From assembly GCA_035689185.1 (NCBI GenBank), contig DASSLY010000044.1, forward strand, positions 1 to 64,000: a stretch of 64,000 nt of DNA. The letters run 5' to 3'. Source of the DNA: DASSLY01 sp035689185. Lineage in GTDB: Bacteria; Actinomycetota; Actinomycetes; Actinomycetales; Dermatophilaceae. Below the pieces are notes generated by a model that worked only from the letters and a program-made list of their open reading frames with translations, ran no database searches and was not told where the DNA came from. Made by a program: the position numbers and the translations under genes. Positions 52,772 to 60,621 of the stretch are shown piece after piece; positions within the stretch are counted from its first letter, which is position 1, and each line of letters begins with the position of its first letter.

Positions 52772-55669
52772 TCAGGCCTGGACCGCGTCCACGCTGGCGA
52801 GGGCGGGGAAGTCCGGGGCCGTCTCGCTGGGTCGGAGCACAAGGGGGACCAGCTGGGTGCGGGAGCCGATGCCGAGCTTGGTGTAGACGTTGCGCAGGTG
52901 GTACTCGACGGTCTTGATGCTGAGGACCAGCTCGGCGGCGGTGTCCTTGTTGCGTCGGCCGGTGGCGACCAGCCGGGCGACGGCGAGTTCTTGCGGGGTG
53001 AGCCGGGTCAGGGCGGACTCACCGGGGGTGGTGGTGTGGCGGCCGCAGGCGGTGAGCTCCCGGGCGGTCCGTTCCAGGAAGGGTTGGGCGTCGAGCTGGG
53101 TGAAGGTGGCCATGGCCCGCTCCAGGGTGGTGGTGGCCCGGCGGCGTTGGCCGTGGCGACGGAGGACCTCGCCGTGGCAGAGCTGGGTGTAGGCGAGCTC
53201 GAACGGCATGGGCAGCTGTTCACCGATGGCCAGAGCCGTGGCGAACGCGTTCTCGGCGGTGTCGGGTTGGTGCTGGGCGGCCGCGAGCAGGCCGCGGACC
53301 CGGTGGGCGGCGGCCAGGGTGGACCGGTGGGAGACGACCTCGGCGTCGTCGATGAGCCGGGCCAGCGCGGCCTGGGCGTCGTCGTAGCGGCCGACCCGGA
53401 CCAGCGCCTCAGTGCGCAGCGGCCGCCAGTCGAACACCCCGGGCTGGAAGGTGCCGGACAACGCCGGCAGCTGCCACAGCGGCTCGGTGACGGCGATGAT
53501 CCGCTCGTAGTCGCCGTGGCTGTGCGCCAGCCGCGCCGCCGCCACCGCGGCATACGGGACCGCAAGGCCGCCAAAGGCCTTGCCCCTCCGCTCGGCCGTG
53601 GCCACCTCGCTCTCCGCCAGGTCCCACAGGCCCCGGCGGGCCGGGACGGCTGCCGCGATCGACCGGTACTGCTCGACGAACCAGTAGTGGCCCGCATCTT
53701 CGGCTCTGGCGAGCGCGCCGAAGCCGCTTGCCATCGCCTCATCCCACCTGCCGAGGCGGTAGTTGGCCTCGCTGACCCAGCCGAGAGCCGCAATCGCCAG
53801 TTCCTGAAAAGCCGACTGATGCAAGGACCTCAGCAATGAGGTGAACTCGTTCACCGCACCGACCAGGTCGTCGTCAATGATGAGCGCGGTGGCCCGGGCG
53901 TAGGTCTCCTCCGTGTCCGCAACCGCACCCCCGGTCACTCCGGGGAGTTTCGAGATGGTGGCCCGGGCCTCGGCGATCCGTCCCGACTGGCACAGCCCCA
54001 GGATGAGCATTCCGGCCGAGGATCTCTGCCCAGGCACCGCCGTGGCGAGCAGTTTCCGTCCCCAGGTGACGGCGTCCTCGCTCTTGCCTCGCACGATGCC
54101 GACCCGGGCCAGTTGCCGCGCGGCCAGGGAGCGGACCAGCGGGTCGTCGGCGGCATCATGCCAGGCCCGTTCAAGTAGGTGTTGCGCGTCCTGGAGCTGG
54201 CCCTTGGCCTGGGCGACCCAGCCGCGCAGGTAGGTGGCTCGTGGGGTGTGCTGGGTGCAGCGGGCGAGGGACCGGTCGGCGGGGCCGATGTCGGCGGCTT
54301 GCAGGTACTGGTCGGCGCTGTCGAGCAGCAGGGCCTGGTTGACCCGGCCGCCCTGGTCGAACGCGTCGAGGAAGGCCCGGGCGGCGGAGGGATGCGCGAA
54401 GCGGGCAGCCTCGGCCCGGGCGAATCGTTCCAGCCGGTGTGCCAGGGCCGGGTCCGGTGTCGGGGATGCGGCGACCCGGTGCCGTAGCTCGGTGGCCTCG
54501 TCCTCGCCCCGGTGGGCGGCTCGCTCGGCGGCCCGCCGGTGCAGGTCGATGCGTTGGACGGCGTCCATCCCGGCCTCGACCGCGGCCCGGACCAGCGGGT
54601 GGGTGAAGGCGATGGTCCAGTCGGGTCGGTGTTCCAACAGGTGGTGCAGGACGGCGTCGTCGACCGCGCACGCGAGGCCAGCACAGTCGGTCAGGTCGGC
54701 GAGGTCGGCGGCGTCGGCGAGGCGGGCTTCCATCCCGAGCACCGCCAGCGCGGCGACCAGCCGCCTGGTGGGTGAGGCGCACTGGCCGAGCCGGGCCCGG
54801 ACCAGCTCGGCGAAGGACCGCGGCGCCGGCAGTGGCTGGCTGGTGTCGACCAGGCTGGCGGTCGGCAGCTCGTGCAGCAGCGCGGTCGCGTGCAGCGGGT
54901 TGCCGGCCGTGTGCTGCCATAGCCGGCGGGCGGCCGCCGCCGGCAGGTCGGCCCCGGTCACCACCCGGGCCAGCTGCCCGATCTCGACCGGCGTCATCGC
55001 ACCCAGCCGCAGGATGCGGCCCTGGTCGTCGGCGACCAACCGGTCGACCGTCTCCAGCAGCACCCCGGCCCCGGCGGGCCGGGCGGCCAGGATCAGCAGC
55101 ACCGGGTCCAGGCGCATCCGGCGCAGGGCGAACAGCAGCGCCCGCAGCGACGCCTCGTCGGCGCAATGCGCATCGTCGATGACCACCACCTGCAAGCCCC
55201 GGCCCCGCTCACCGCCCGGCTCACAGCCATGCTCACGGTCCTGCTCACCGTTCGGCTCACCATCCGGCTCAGCGTCGCCCCAGATGGTCGACAGCAGCAG
55301 GGCACCGGCCTCGGTCGGCGCCGGCACCCGGGCCGCGCCGGTGCCCAACCCCAAGCCCGGCCACAGCTGACCCAGCACCGCGTACGGCATACCCGCCTCG
55401 AGCTGGTCCCCGACCGCGTGGACCACCCTGAGCGACCCCGCCGGGTCGGGCAGGGTGGCCAGGAACCGGCGCACCAACAGGCTCTTCCCGACCCCCGCCT
55501 CCCCCTGCACCAGCACCACCCGGGCCTGCCCCGCCGCCGCCAGGGACAGCTCCTCGCCCAGGGCCGCCATCTCCTGGCCGCGACCGACGAACCCGCCCGG
55601 CTCGCCCGGGCCGGACGGTGCAACCCCAGGCTGCCACCCAATACCGGTTGCCACGCGAACCTCCACCAC
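52772..55669 (-). CDS. Large LuxR-family regulator with AAA-type ATPase (LAL type)
   Basis: A 965-residue regulator. The Walker A motif QGEAGVGKSLLVRRF is near residue 56 and Walker B VVVIDDAHCADEASL near 163. A TPR-like helical region fills about 400-880, and the C-terminal LuxR HTH (LTPQELAVARLVATGRRNKD, then TVEYHLRNVYTKLGIGSR) lies near 900-950. Between Walker A and B is a Glu/Gly-rich insert (about 135-160) of repeated GEP/GEQ/REH units encoded by short DNA repeats. The start may be ATG 55669 or a GTG a few codons on. Ligand and target genes unknown. Confidence 0.9.
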   Translation of the reverse strand: MVEVRVATGIGWQPGVAPSGPGEPGGFVGRGQEMAALGEELSLAAAGQARVVLVQGEAGVGKSLLVRRFLATLPDPAGSLRVVHAVGDQLEAGMPYAVLGQLWPGLGLGTGAARVPAPTEAGALLLSTIWGDAEPDGEPNGEQDREHGCEPGGERGRGLQVVVIDDAHCADEASLRALLFALRRMRLDPVLLILAARPAGAGVLLETVDRLVADDQGRILRLGAMTPVEIGQLARVVTGADLPAAAARRLWQHTAGNPLHATALLHELPTASLVDTSQPLPAPRSFAELVRARLGQCASPTRRLVAALAVLGMEARLADAADLADLTDCAGLACAVDDAVLHHLLEHRPDWTIAFTHPLVRAAVEAGMDAVQRIDLHRRAAERAAHRGEDEATELRHRVAASPTPDPALAHRLERFARAEAARFAHPSAARAFLDAFDQGGRVNQALLLDSADQYLQAADIGPADRSLARCTQHTPRATYLRGWVAQAKGQLQDAQHLLERAWHDAADDPLVRSLAARQLARVGIVRGKSEDAVTWGRKLLATAVPGQRSSAGMLILGLCQSGRIAEARATISKLPGVTGGAVADTEETYARATALIIDDDLVGAVNEFTSLLRSLHQSAFQELAIAALGWVSEANYRLGRWDEAMASGFGALARAEDAGHYWFVEQYRSIAAAVPARRGLWDLAESEVATAERRGKAFGGLAVPYAAVAAARLAHSHGDYERIIAVTEPLWQLPALSGTFQPGVFDWRPLRTEALVRVGRYDDAQAALARLIDDAEVVSHRSTLAAAHRVRGLLAAAQHQPDTAENAFATALAIGEQLPMPFELAYTQLCHGEVLRRHGQRRRATTTLERAMATFTQLDAQPFLERTARELTACGRHTTTPGESALTRLTPQELAVARLVATGRRNKDTAAELVLSIKTVEYHLRNVYTKLGIGSRTQLVPLVLRPSETAPDFPALASVDAVQA

Positions 55670-55916
55670 GGAAACGGTCTGCCAGGGATGGCCTCGTGCG
55701 ACCAGGCCGGACGCCAGGGGCAGGCCCAGGTCGAACCCAGGTCGAGCCCCGGTCGAACCCCGGTCGAACCCCGGTCGAACGCCAGGCCCGAGAACCTGGG
55801 GTTTTCATCGAGGCGGCGTCGGCTGCCCGCTGCCTAGTTTCTTCCCCATGCCGAAGAACGCAAACTCGGCGAAGCGCAAACACCTCGCCGCTCTTCCTTC
55901 GAATCGGAGCTGACGT
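55670..55916. other. Upstream region of the LAL regulator with 11-bp repeats
   Basis: 55728-55785 holds five imperfect copies of CCCCGGTCGAA. From about 55840 the DNA becomes noticeably less GC-rich. A 21-codon open frame at 55848-55913 (start MPKNANSAKRKHL) is basic but has no clear ribosome site. Confidence 0.55.
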
Positions 55917-56048
55917 ATGGAAACCCATCCTGCCCCGGTCGCCTTGAACTCAACATTCGTCGGTCCGCCTGGGTGCGCGGCAAAAGTATCAGGCGCAGGT
56001 TACTGGTCCCGCACTAAACCTTCGGCGAAGGTCGTGACCGGATCGTGA
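55917..56048 (+). CDS. Small hypothetical ORF coupled to the next gene
   Basis: A 43-residue frame starting METHPAPVALNSTFVGP and ending KPSAKVVTGS. GGAG at 55907-55910 is seven bases upstream of its ATG. Its TGA overlaps GTG 56045 (GTGA) and lies two bases before ATG 56051 of the following secreted protein. It could be a leader peptide regulating that gene, or chance. No family recognised. Confidence 0.3.
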   Translation: METHPAPVALNSTFVGPPGCAAKVSGAGYWSRTKPSAKVVTGS

Positions 56049-56050
56049 CC

Positions 56051-57064
56051 ATGCGGCCGGGGGCTACGCCGAAGACGACCGCCGCCCGACGGCCGCGTCG
56101 GCCAGGAGAAGGGGTTGGGTCGGTCTCCCGGAGGTTCCGTCTTCTGCTGGTTCCGCTGCTCGCGCTGGGTGTCTGGGGTGGTCCCGCCCCGGCCGCGCCG
56201 GCGATCTCGCCCGCGTACCTGTCGTTGCACTTCGGTCGGGGCATGTGGACGGCCTCCAGCGGGTGCGTCCCGCTGCCCGGGGCGCTGACGCTGCTGGAGA
56301 TCGCTGGCGGCCTGGCGGCCGTCGGCGGGACCGGGACCGGGCACACCATCCCCGGGTGGACCCAGGAGGTCAACCGGGGGTGCACCCTGCGCCACGACGC
56401 GATCTACCCCAGCTGGGCGGACCTGGCCATGCTGCGGGACCGGTTCGGCTGGTCCTTCGTCTCCGCCGGGCAGGACCATCTCAACATCTCCAAGCTCACC
56501 GTGGCCCAACAGTGGCAGGAGTCGTGCGGGTCGCTGTCCGCGCTGGCCCAGCACGGCCACAACCGAGCCTGGGGGTTGTTCGCCCCCCGGGACAATGCCA
56601 CCACCCGGCAGATCCAGACCGAGGTGGTGGCGACCTGCTTCGCCTACGGCCGGAAGTACCGCACCACCTCGAACCTGCAAGGCGAGATGGCGGTCCCCTG
56701 GTTCCAGGGCACCCTCAGTGTCAACGGGGGAGCCTGCCGCGACCCCGCCCTGCCCTGCTACTCCATCCCCACCCGGCACCGGTACCTCGGCCGCGCCGAC
56801 CTGGCCCGGGCCATGCGCCCGGCCGCCGGCCAGTGGTCCGCGGTGCAGGTGTACCACCTCGTCCGCGACAGCCTGCTCACCGGCGACCCGCGCTCCCATT
56901 GGGACTGCACCAGCCCGAACCCGGACGCGCACTGGACCGGCCGCACCGAGCTGTACTGCTGGAACGACTACCTCGCGGCCCTGCAGCAGATCCCCACCGG
57001 CACCGTCATCACAGACCCCGCCACCGTGGCCACAGCTTGGGGCCGCACACCACCCTTCTCCTGA
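56051..57064 (+). CDS. Secreted protein, possibly of polysaccharide-deacetylase-like fold
   Basis: About 337 residues. A basic N-terminus and LLLVPLLALGVWGG form a signal peptide cleaved near APAAPA. The mature part has segments reminiscent of NodB-type barrels (DLAMLRDRFGWSFVSAGQD, LSALAQHGHNRAWGLFAPRDN), with His residues and six or more Cys, but I cannot find the classic metal triad. The function is therefore unassigned. ATG 56051 or GTG 56045 starts it. Its stop codon begins a 7-bp repeat array. Confidence 0.7.
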   Translation: MRPGATPKTTAARRPRRPGEGVGSVSRRFRLLLVPLLALGVWGGPAPAAPAISPAYLSLHFGRGMWTASSGCVPLPGALTLLEIAGGLAAVGGTGTGHTIPGWTQEVNRGCTLRHDAIYPSWADLAMLRDRFGWSFVSAGQDHLNISKLTVAQQWQESCGSLSALAQHGHNRAWGLFAPRDNATTRQIQTEVVATCFAYGRKYRTTSNLQGEMAVPWFQGTLSVNGGACRDPALPCYSIPTRHRYLGRADLARAMRPAAGQWSAVQVYHLVRDSLLTGDPRSHWDCTSPNPDAHWTGRTELYCWNDYLAALQQIPTGTVITDPATVATAWGRTPPFS

Positions 57065-57096
57065 GACCTGAGACCTGAGACCTGAGACCTGAGACC
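57062..57096 (+). repeat. Five copies of TGAGACC starting at a stop codon
   Basis: The TGA stop at 57062-57064 is the first three bases of a TGAGACC heptamer repeated five times without change. GGGGCC and GGCCCC arms at about 57116-57137 could form a terminator just beyond. Confidence 0.9.
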
Positions 57097-57218
57097 CTCG
57101 GGCCTCGGAACATATGGGGCCAGGCGGCCCGGCCCCGTGGTTGAGATCAGCGGAATCGTATTCGCCCCGGCGATTTCGGCTCAAGGCAACCGGCCGACAT
57201 ACTCAGAAGGGAGGGGAC

Positions 57219-59132
57219 ATGTGCGACGATGACGTTTCCCGTCCGCACGACGAGCGGGTCATGGGCACGAAGACCGCTAACCAGGTCTCCCGCCGCTCGG
57301 TGCTCCAGGCAGCTCTAGGAGTGGGCGGCGGTGTCTGGACCCACGACTTTCGGCGGCCAGACGAAGCGCTCGCCGAGGCGGCGGCCGCCGGCCTGCTTCC
57401 AGTTTCGATGGCGATGCACATTCATGCTTCGTTCTCGGAACACGACGGCTCGATGGACGGTCAGCTACAGCAGGCGAAAGCCAATGGCGTCAAGGTGCTC
57501 TTTAGCACCGACCACGACTACCGGCTGAACGCCTTTGACGGCCGCCGCGTAGTGCACTTCACCAGTCTGACAAGTGAGACAGGCGACGGACGCCCCTGGC
57601 AATGGGTCCAGCAAAGGACCGGAGCGCTTGCCTCGACCTCGGCCGGAGGTATCGTCTCGACCCCGGCGTCGCCGAAAGACACGGTCCCCACGGGGTCACT
57701 GTACGTGCGGGCCGACAGCACAACGACCGCGAGGGCGACGCTGGGCTATTATGCGGAAGCGCAGCCCGCCGACTGGAACTATCACTTCAACCTGGACGGT
57801 CAGACGTGGACCTTTGAGGTCCTCGCGGCAAGCGGAAACCCGGCCAGTGGCTATTTGGAACTCCTGATGGGTACGTCCTCACACCCGTCCACGGCCGGGC
57901 GCCCGGCCGGTGTCTACACACTTTCGTATCGGTTTGGCGGCCCGGGGGTTCCTGGCACGCGGCATGCACAGGGAACCCTGGGCGTCATCAACGTGCCCGT
58001 GACACCTGGTCGGTGGAGCACTGTCAGCATTACGCCGACGGACGACATTGCGAACCTGTGGCCGGACATGCTGGCGCGCGACTTTGCTTCCAGCAGCTTG
58101 ACGCTGAACGCGGTCAGCAACGGGGGATCGGTGAGCGGCCACTTCGACTACCTCCGTTTCACGAGGCTCAACACCTCAGGCGATGTGCCCCTTCAGAACC
58201 AACGTGAGCTCATGGCTGCCTACCGGAGCCGCTATCCCGCCGTCCACCACTATCAAGGACTGGAAATTTCGCGCGGCCCTCTGCATGTGAACTGGTTCGG
58301 CCCCGGTGTCTCACTCGGAGACTACGGAAATATGCCGCCCGATGGTTATCTCGCGTTTGTGCAACAGCAGATCACGCGCATCCACGCGGCGGGAGCCTTG
58401 GCGTCCTACAACCATCCATATGGCGGATTCCGTGGGCCCCTGCTGCCGGCGACGCAGCAGGACGCGGGGCAGGCTGCCCTTGCCCAGGCGCTCCTGGCCA
58501 ACAACGCGATGGACTGCGACATCATGGAGGTGGGCTACCCGGCGCGGGCCGGCTACAACCTGGCCCATCATGTGGGTCTTTGGGACGTGCTGTCGGGGCA
58601 TGCCAGATTCCTCACCGGCAACGGTGTCAGCGATGACCACGTTGGCACAGGCTGGGCGGCCAGTCTGAACAACTGGGTGACGTCGGTGTGGGCGCCCAGC
58701 CCGTCTCTTACCGCTTTGATCCCGGCGCTGCGAAGGGGTCGCGCGTGGACGGCTTCCGTGTCGCGATTTGGTGGCGCCCTGGACCTTCAGGCCGATGGTT
58801 CCGTGCCGATGGGCTCGGTATCCGTGGCGACCGTGCCCAAGCGTTCGCTGCGGATTGTTGCAACCGCGCTGCCCCCGGATGCTGTCGTCGAGGTTGTGCG
58901 GGGGAAGGTTGACTACACCAACGGCCCGGCGGCCACTCTAGGTGTCGTCGCCGCTATCCCGGCCGGTAGCTTTCTCAGCGGCGCAGTTCGTCAGTGGATT
59001 GACACGACCTCGTCATGCTTTGTGCGCACGCAGGTGCGGGCCGCCGACGGCGTCGTCATCGCGCTGTCGAATCCGATCTGGTTGCTGCGCGAAACGCCGC
59101 CGCGCGGAATCCCCGTAGCCCGGGCCGCGTGA
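57219..59132 (+). CDS. Tat-exported PHP-domain phosphoesterase-like protein
   Basis: 637 residues from ATG 57219, fixed by GGGAGGGG at 57209-57216. A twin-arginine signal (VSRRSVLQAALGVGGG, residues about 17-32) is followed by MHIHASFSEHDGSMDG near 65 (HxH metal pair), LFSTDHDYR near 92, SYNHPYGG near 395 and NGVSDDHVG near 467. These are the PHP metal ligands. An inserted beta-rich region of about 200 residues (140-340) resembles a carbohydrate-binding fold. The DNA is clearly less GC-rich and uses more A/T-ending codons than its neighbours, suggesting transfer. Substrate unknown. Confidence 0.82.
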   Translation: MCDDDVSRPHDERVMGTKTANQVSRRSVLQAALGVGGGVWTHDFRRPDEALAEAAAAGLLPVSMAMHIHASFSEHDGSMDGQLQQAKANGVKVLFSTDHDYRLNAFDGRRVVHFTSLTSETGDGRPWQWVQQRTGALASTSAGGIVSTPASPKDTVPTGSLYVRADSTTTARATLGYYAEAQPADWNYHFNLDGQTWTFEVLAASGNPASGYLELLMGTSSHPSTAGRPAGVYTLSYRFGGPGVPGTRHAQGTLGVINVPVTPGRWSTVSITPTDDIANLWPDMLARDFASSSLTLNAVSNGGSVSGHFDYLRFTRLNTSGDVPLQNQRELMAAYRSRYPAVHHYQGLEISRGPLHVNWFGPGVSLGDYGNMPPDGYLAFVQQQITRIHAAGALASYNHPYGGFRGPLLPATQQDAGQAALAQALLANNAMDCDIMEVGYPARAGYNLAHHVGLWDVLSGHARFLTGNGVSDDHVGTGWAASLNNWVTSVWAPSPSLTALIPALRRGRAWTASVSRFGGALDLQADGSVPMGSVSVATVPKRSLRIVATALPPDAVVEVVRGKVDYTNGPAATLGVVAAIPAGSFLSGAVRQWIDTTSSCFVRTQVRAADGVVIALSNPIWLLRETPPRGIPVARAA

Positions 59133-59256
59133 GCTGAGCCTCGCCAACGGCGGGATGGGAATGGTCGTCGGTACCAGCGCCGAGCGGCCGCGTAGGGGCC
59201 AACCTGGCGGGAAATAGTCGTGCACGACATCTCTGCCACCGCCTAGACTCGCGGCC

Positions 59257-60621
59257 ATGGTGACCGCGGCCCCGGCGCCGCCCCGCGCCCGCATCCACCG
59301 CGCGTGGTATGTCGCCGCCGTCACCCTGGCCGCGCTGGTTCTGGCGGCGGCGTTCCGGTCCTCCACCGGCGCCCTGATCGAGCCGCTGGAGGCGGAGTTC
59401 GGCTGGACGCGGGCCACCACGTCCGGCGCGATCACCGTGAACCTCGTCGTCTACGGCATCACGGCGCCGTTCGCGGCCGCGCTCATGGAGCGGTTCGGCC
59501 CCCGCCGGGTCGTCGCCTACGCCTTGCTGGTCGTGGGCGTGGGCAGCGGACTCACGCTGGTCATGCGGCAGGCCTGGCAGCTGTGGCTGCTCTGGGGCTT
59601 GTTGATCGGGGTGGGCACGGGTGCCATGGCGCTGGTGTTCGGTGCGATCGTCGCCAACCGCTGGTTCGTCCGGCGCCGTGGCCTGGTCACCGGCATCTTC
59701 TCCGCGGCCAACGCGACGGGTCAGCTCATCTTCCTGCCCGTGATCGTGCGGCTGGCCGACGGCCCGGGGTGGCGGTATGCCGCGTCGCTCGTCACGATCG
59801 TCGCGCTCCTGCTGGTGCCGCTGGTCGCGCTGCTGCTGGCGGACTCGCCCGCCACCGCGGGCACGACCGCATACGGGTGTGAACCGCTCGACCACGGCGG
59901 GGTCGAGGTCGCGGCGGCCGTTGCGCCCCGCGCCGCGGGCGAGGGCGCGGCCCGGGTCGCCGTCCGAACCCTGCGCGAGGCAGCCCGGACCCGGGTGTTC
60001 TGGCTCCTGTTCGGCACCTTCTGGGTCTGCGGGTGGTCCACGAACGGCCTGATCCAGACCCACCTGATCCCCGCGGCGCACGACCATGGCATGCCGCCCA
60101 CGGCGGCCGCCGGGCTGCTGGCGGTGATCGGCGTCTTCGACATCGTCGGCACCGTCTGCTCGGGGTGGCTTACCGACAAGTACGACCCGCGGATCCTGCT
60201 GTTCGCCTACTACTGGTTCCGGGGGCTGTCGCTGCTCGTCGTGCCGTGGCTGCTCGGGCCGGCGATCGTGCCCCCGCTGTGGGCGTTCATCGTGTTCTAC
60301 GGCCTGGACTGGGTTGCCACCGTGCCGCCGACCGTTGCCCTGTGCCGGACCCACTTCGGCCTGGAGCGCTCCGGGGTTGTCTTCGGCTGGGTCTTCGCGG
60401 CGCACATGGTCGGTGCCGGGGTGGCTGCCAGCTTCGCCGGGTGGGTGCGCCAGTCCACCGGTGACTACCTGGGCGCGTGGCTGACCGCGGGGGGTCTCTG
60501 CCTGGCCGCCGCACTGGCGGTCCTGGCCATCGCGAAGAGCACGACCCCCCGGTCAGACCTGGTTAGCCGCGGCCGGGGGCGACCTCGTCGGCCAGCAGGT
60601 CGAACCAGACCACGTCGGTGA
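59257..60621 (+). CDS. MFS transporter, monocarboxylate/oxalate-formate type
   Basis: 454 residues with twelve hydrophobic segments. The first loop region RSSTGALIEPLEAEFGWTRA near 29 is typical of the MCT/OFA-like branch that moves organic acids. GLVTGIFSAANATGQL near 139 and FDIVGTVCSGWLTDKYDPR near 295 match MFS loop signatures. The last twenty residues are basic. The 3' end overlaps the convergent GNAT gene by 59 bases. Substrate not known. Confidence 0.88.
   Translation: MVTAAPAPPRARIHRAWYVAAVTLAALVLAAAFRSSTGALIEPLEAEFGWTRATTSGAITVNLVVYGITAPFAAALMERFGPRRVVAYALLVVGVGSGLTLVMRQAWQLWLLWGLLIGVGTGAMALVFGAIVANRWFVRRRGLVTGIFSAANATGQLIFLPVIVRLADGPGWRYAASLVTIVALLLVPLVALLLADSPATAGTTAYGCEPLDHGGVEVAAAVAPRAAGEGAARVAVRTLREAARTRVFWLLFGTFWVCGWSTNGLIQTHLIPAAHDHGMPPTAAAGLLAVIGVFDIVGTVCSGWLTDKYDPRILLFAYYWFRGLSLLVVPWLLGPAIVPPLWAFIVFYGLDWVATVPPTVALCRTHFGLERSGVVFGWVFAAHMVGAGVAASFAGWVRQSTGDYLGAWLTAGGLCLAAALAVLAIAKSTTPRSDLVSRGRGRPRRPAGRTRPRR

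Noticed and set aside
55848..55913. 21-codon basic peptide gene (start MPKNANSAKRKHL)
   Set aside because: No ribosome site, very short and no conserved feature. It was kept only as a note beside the better-supported 43-codon frame.
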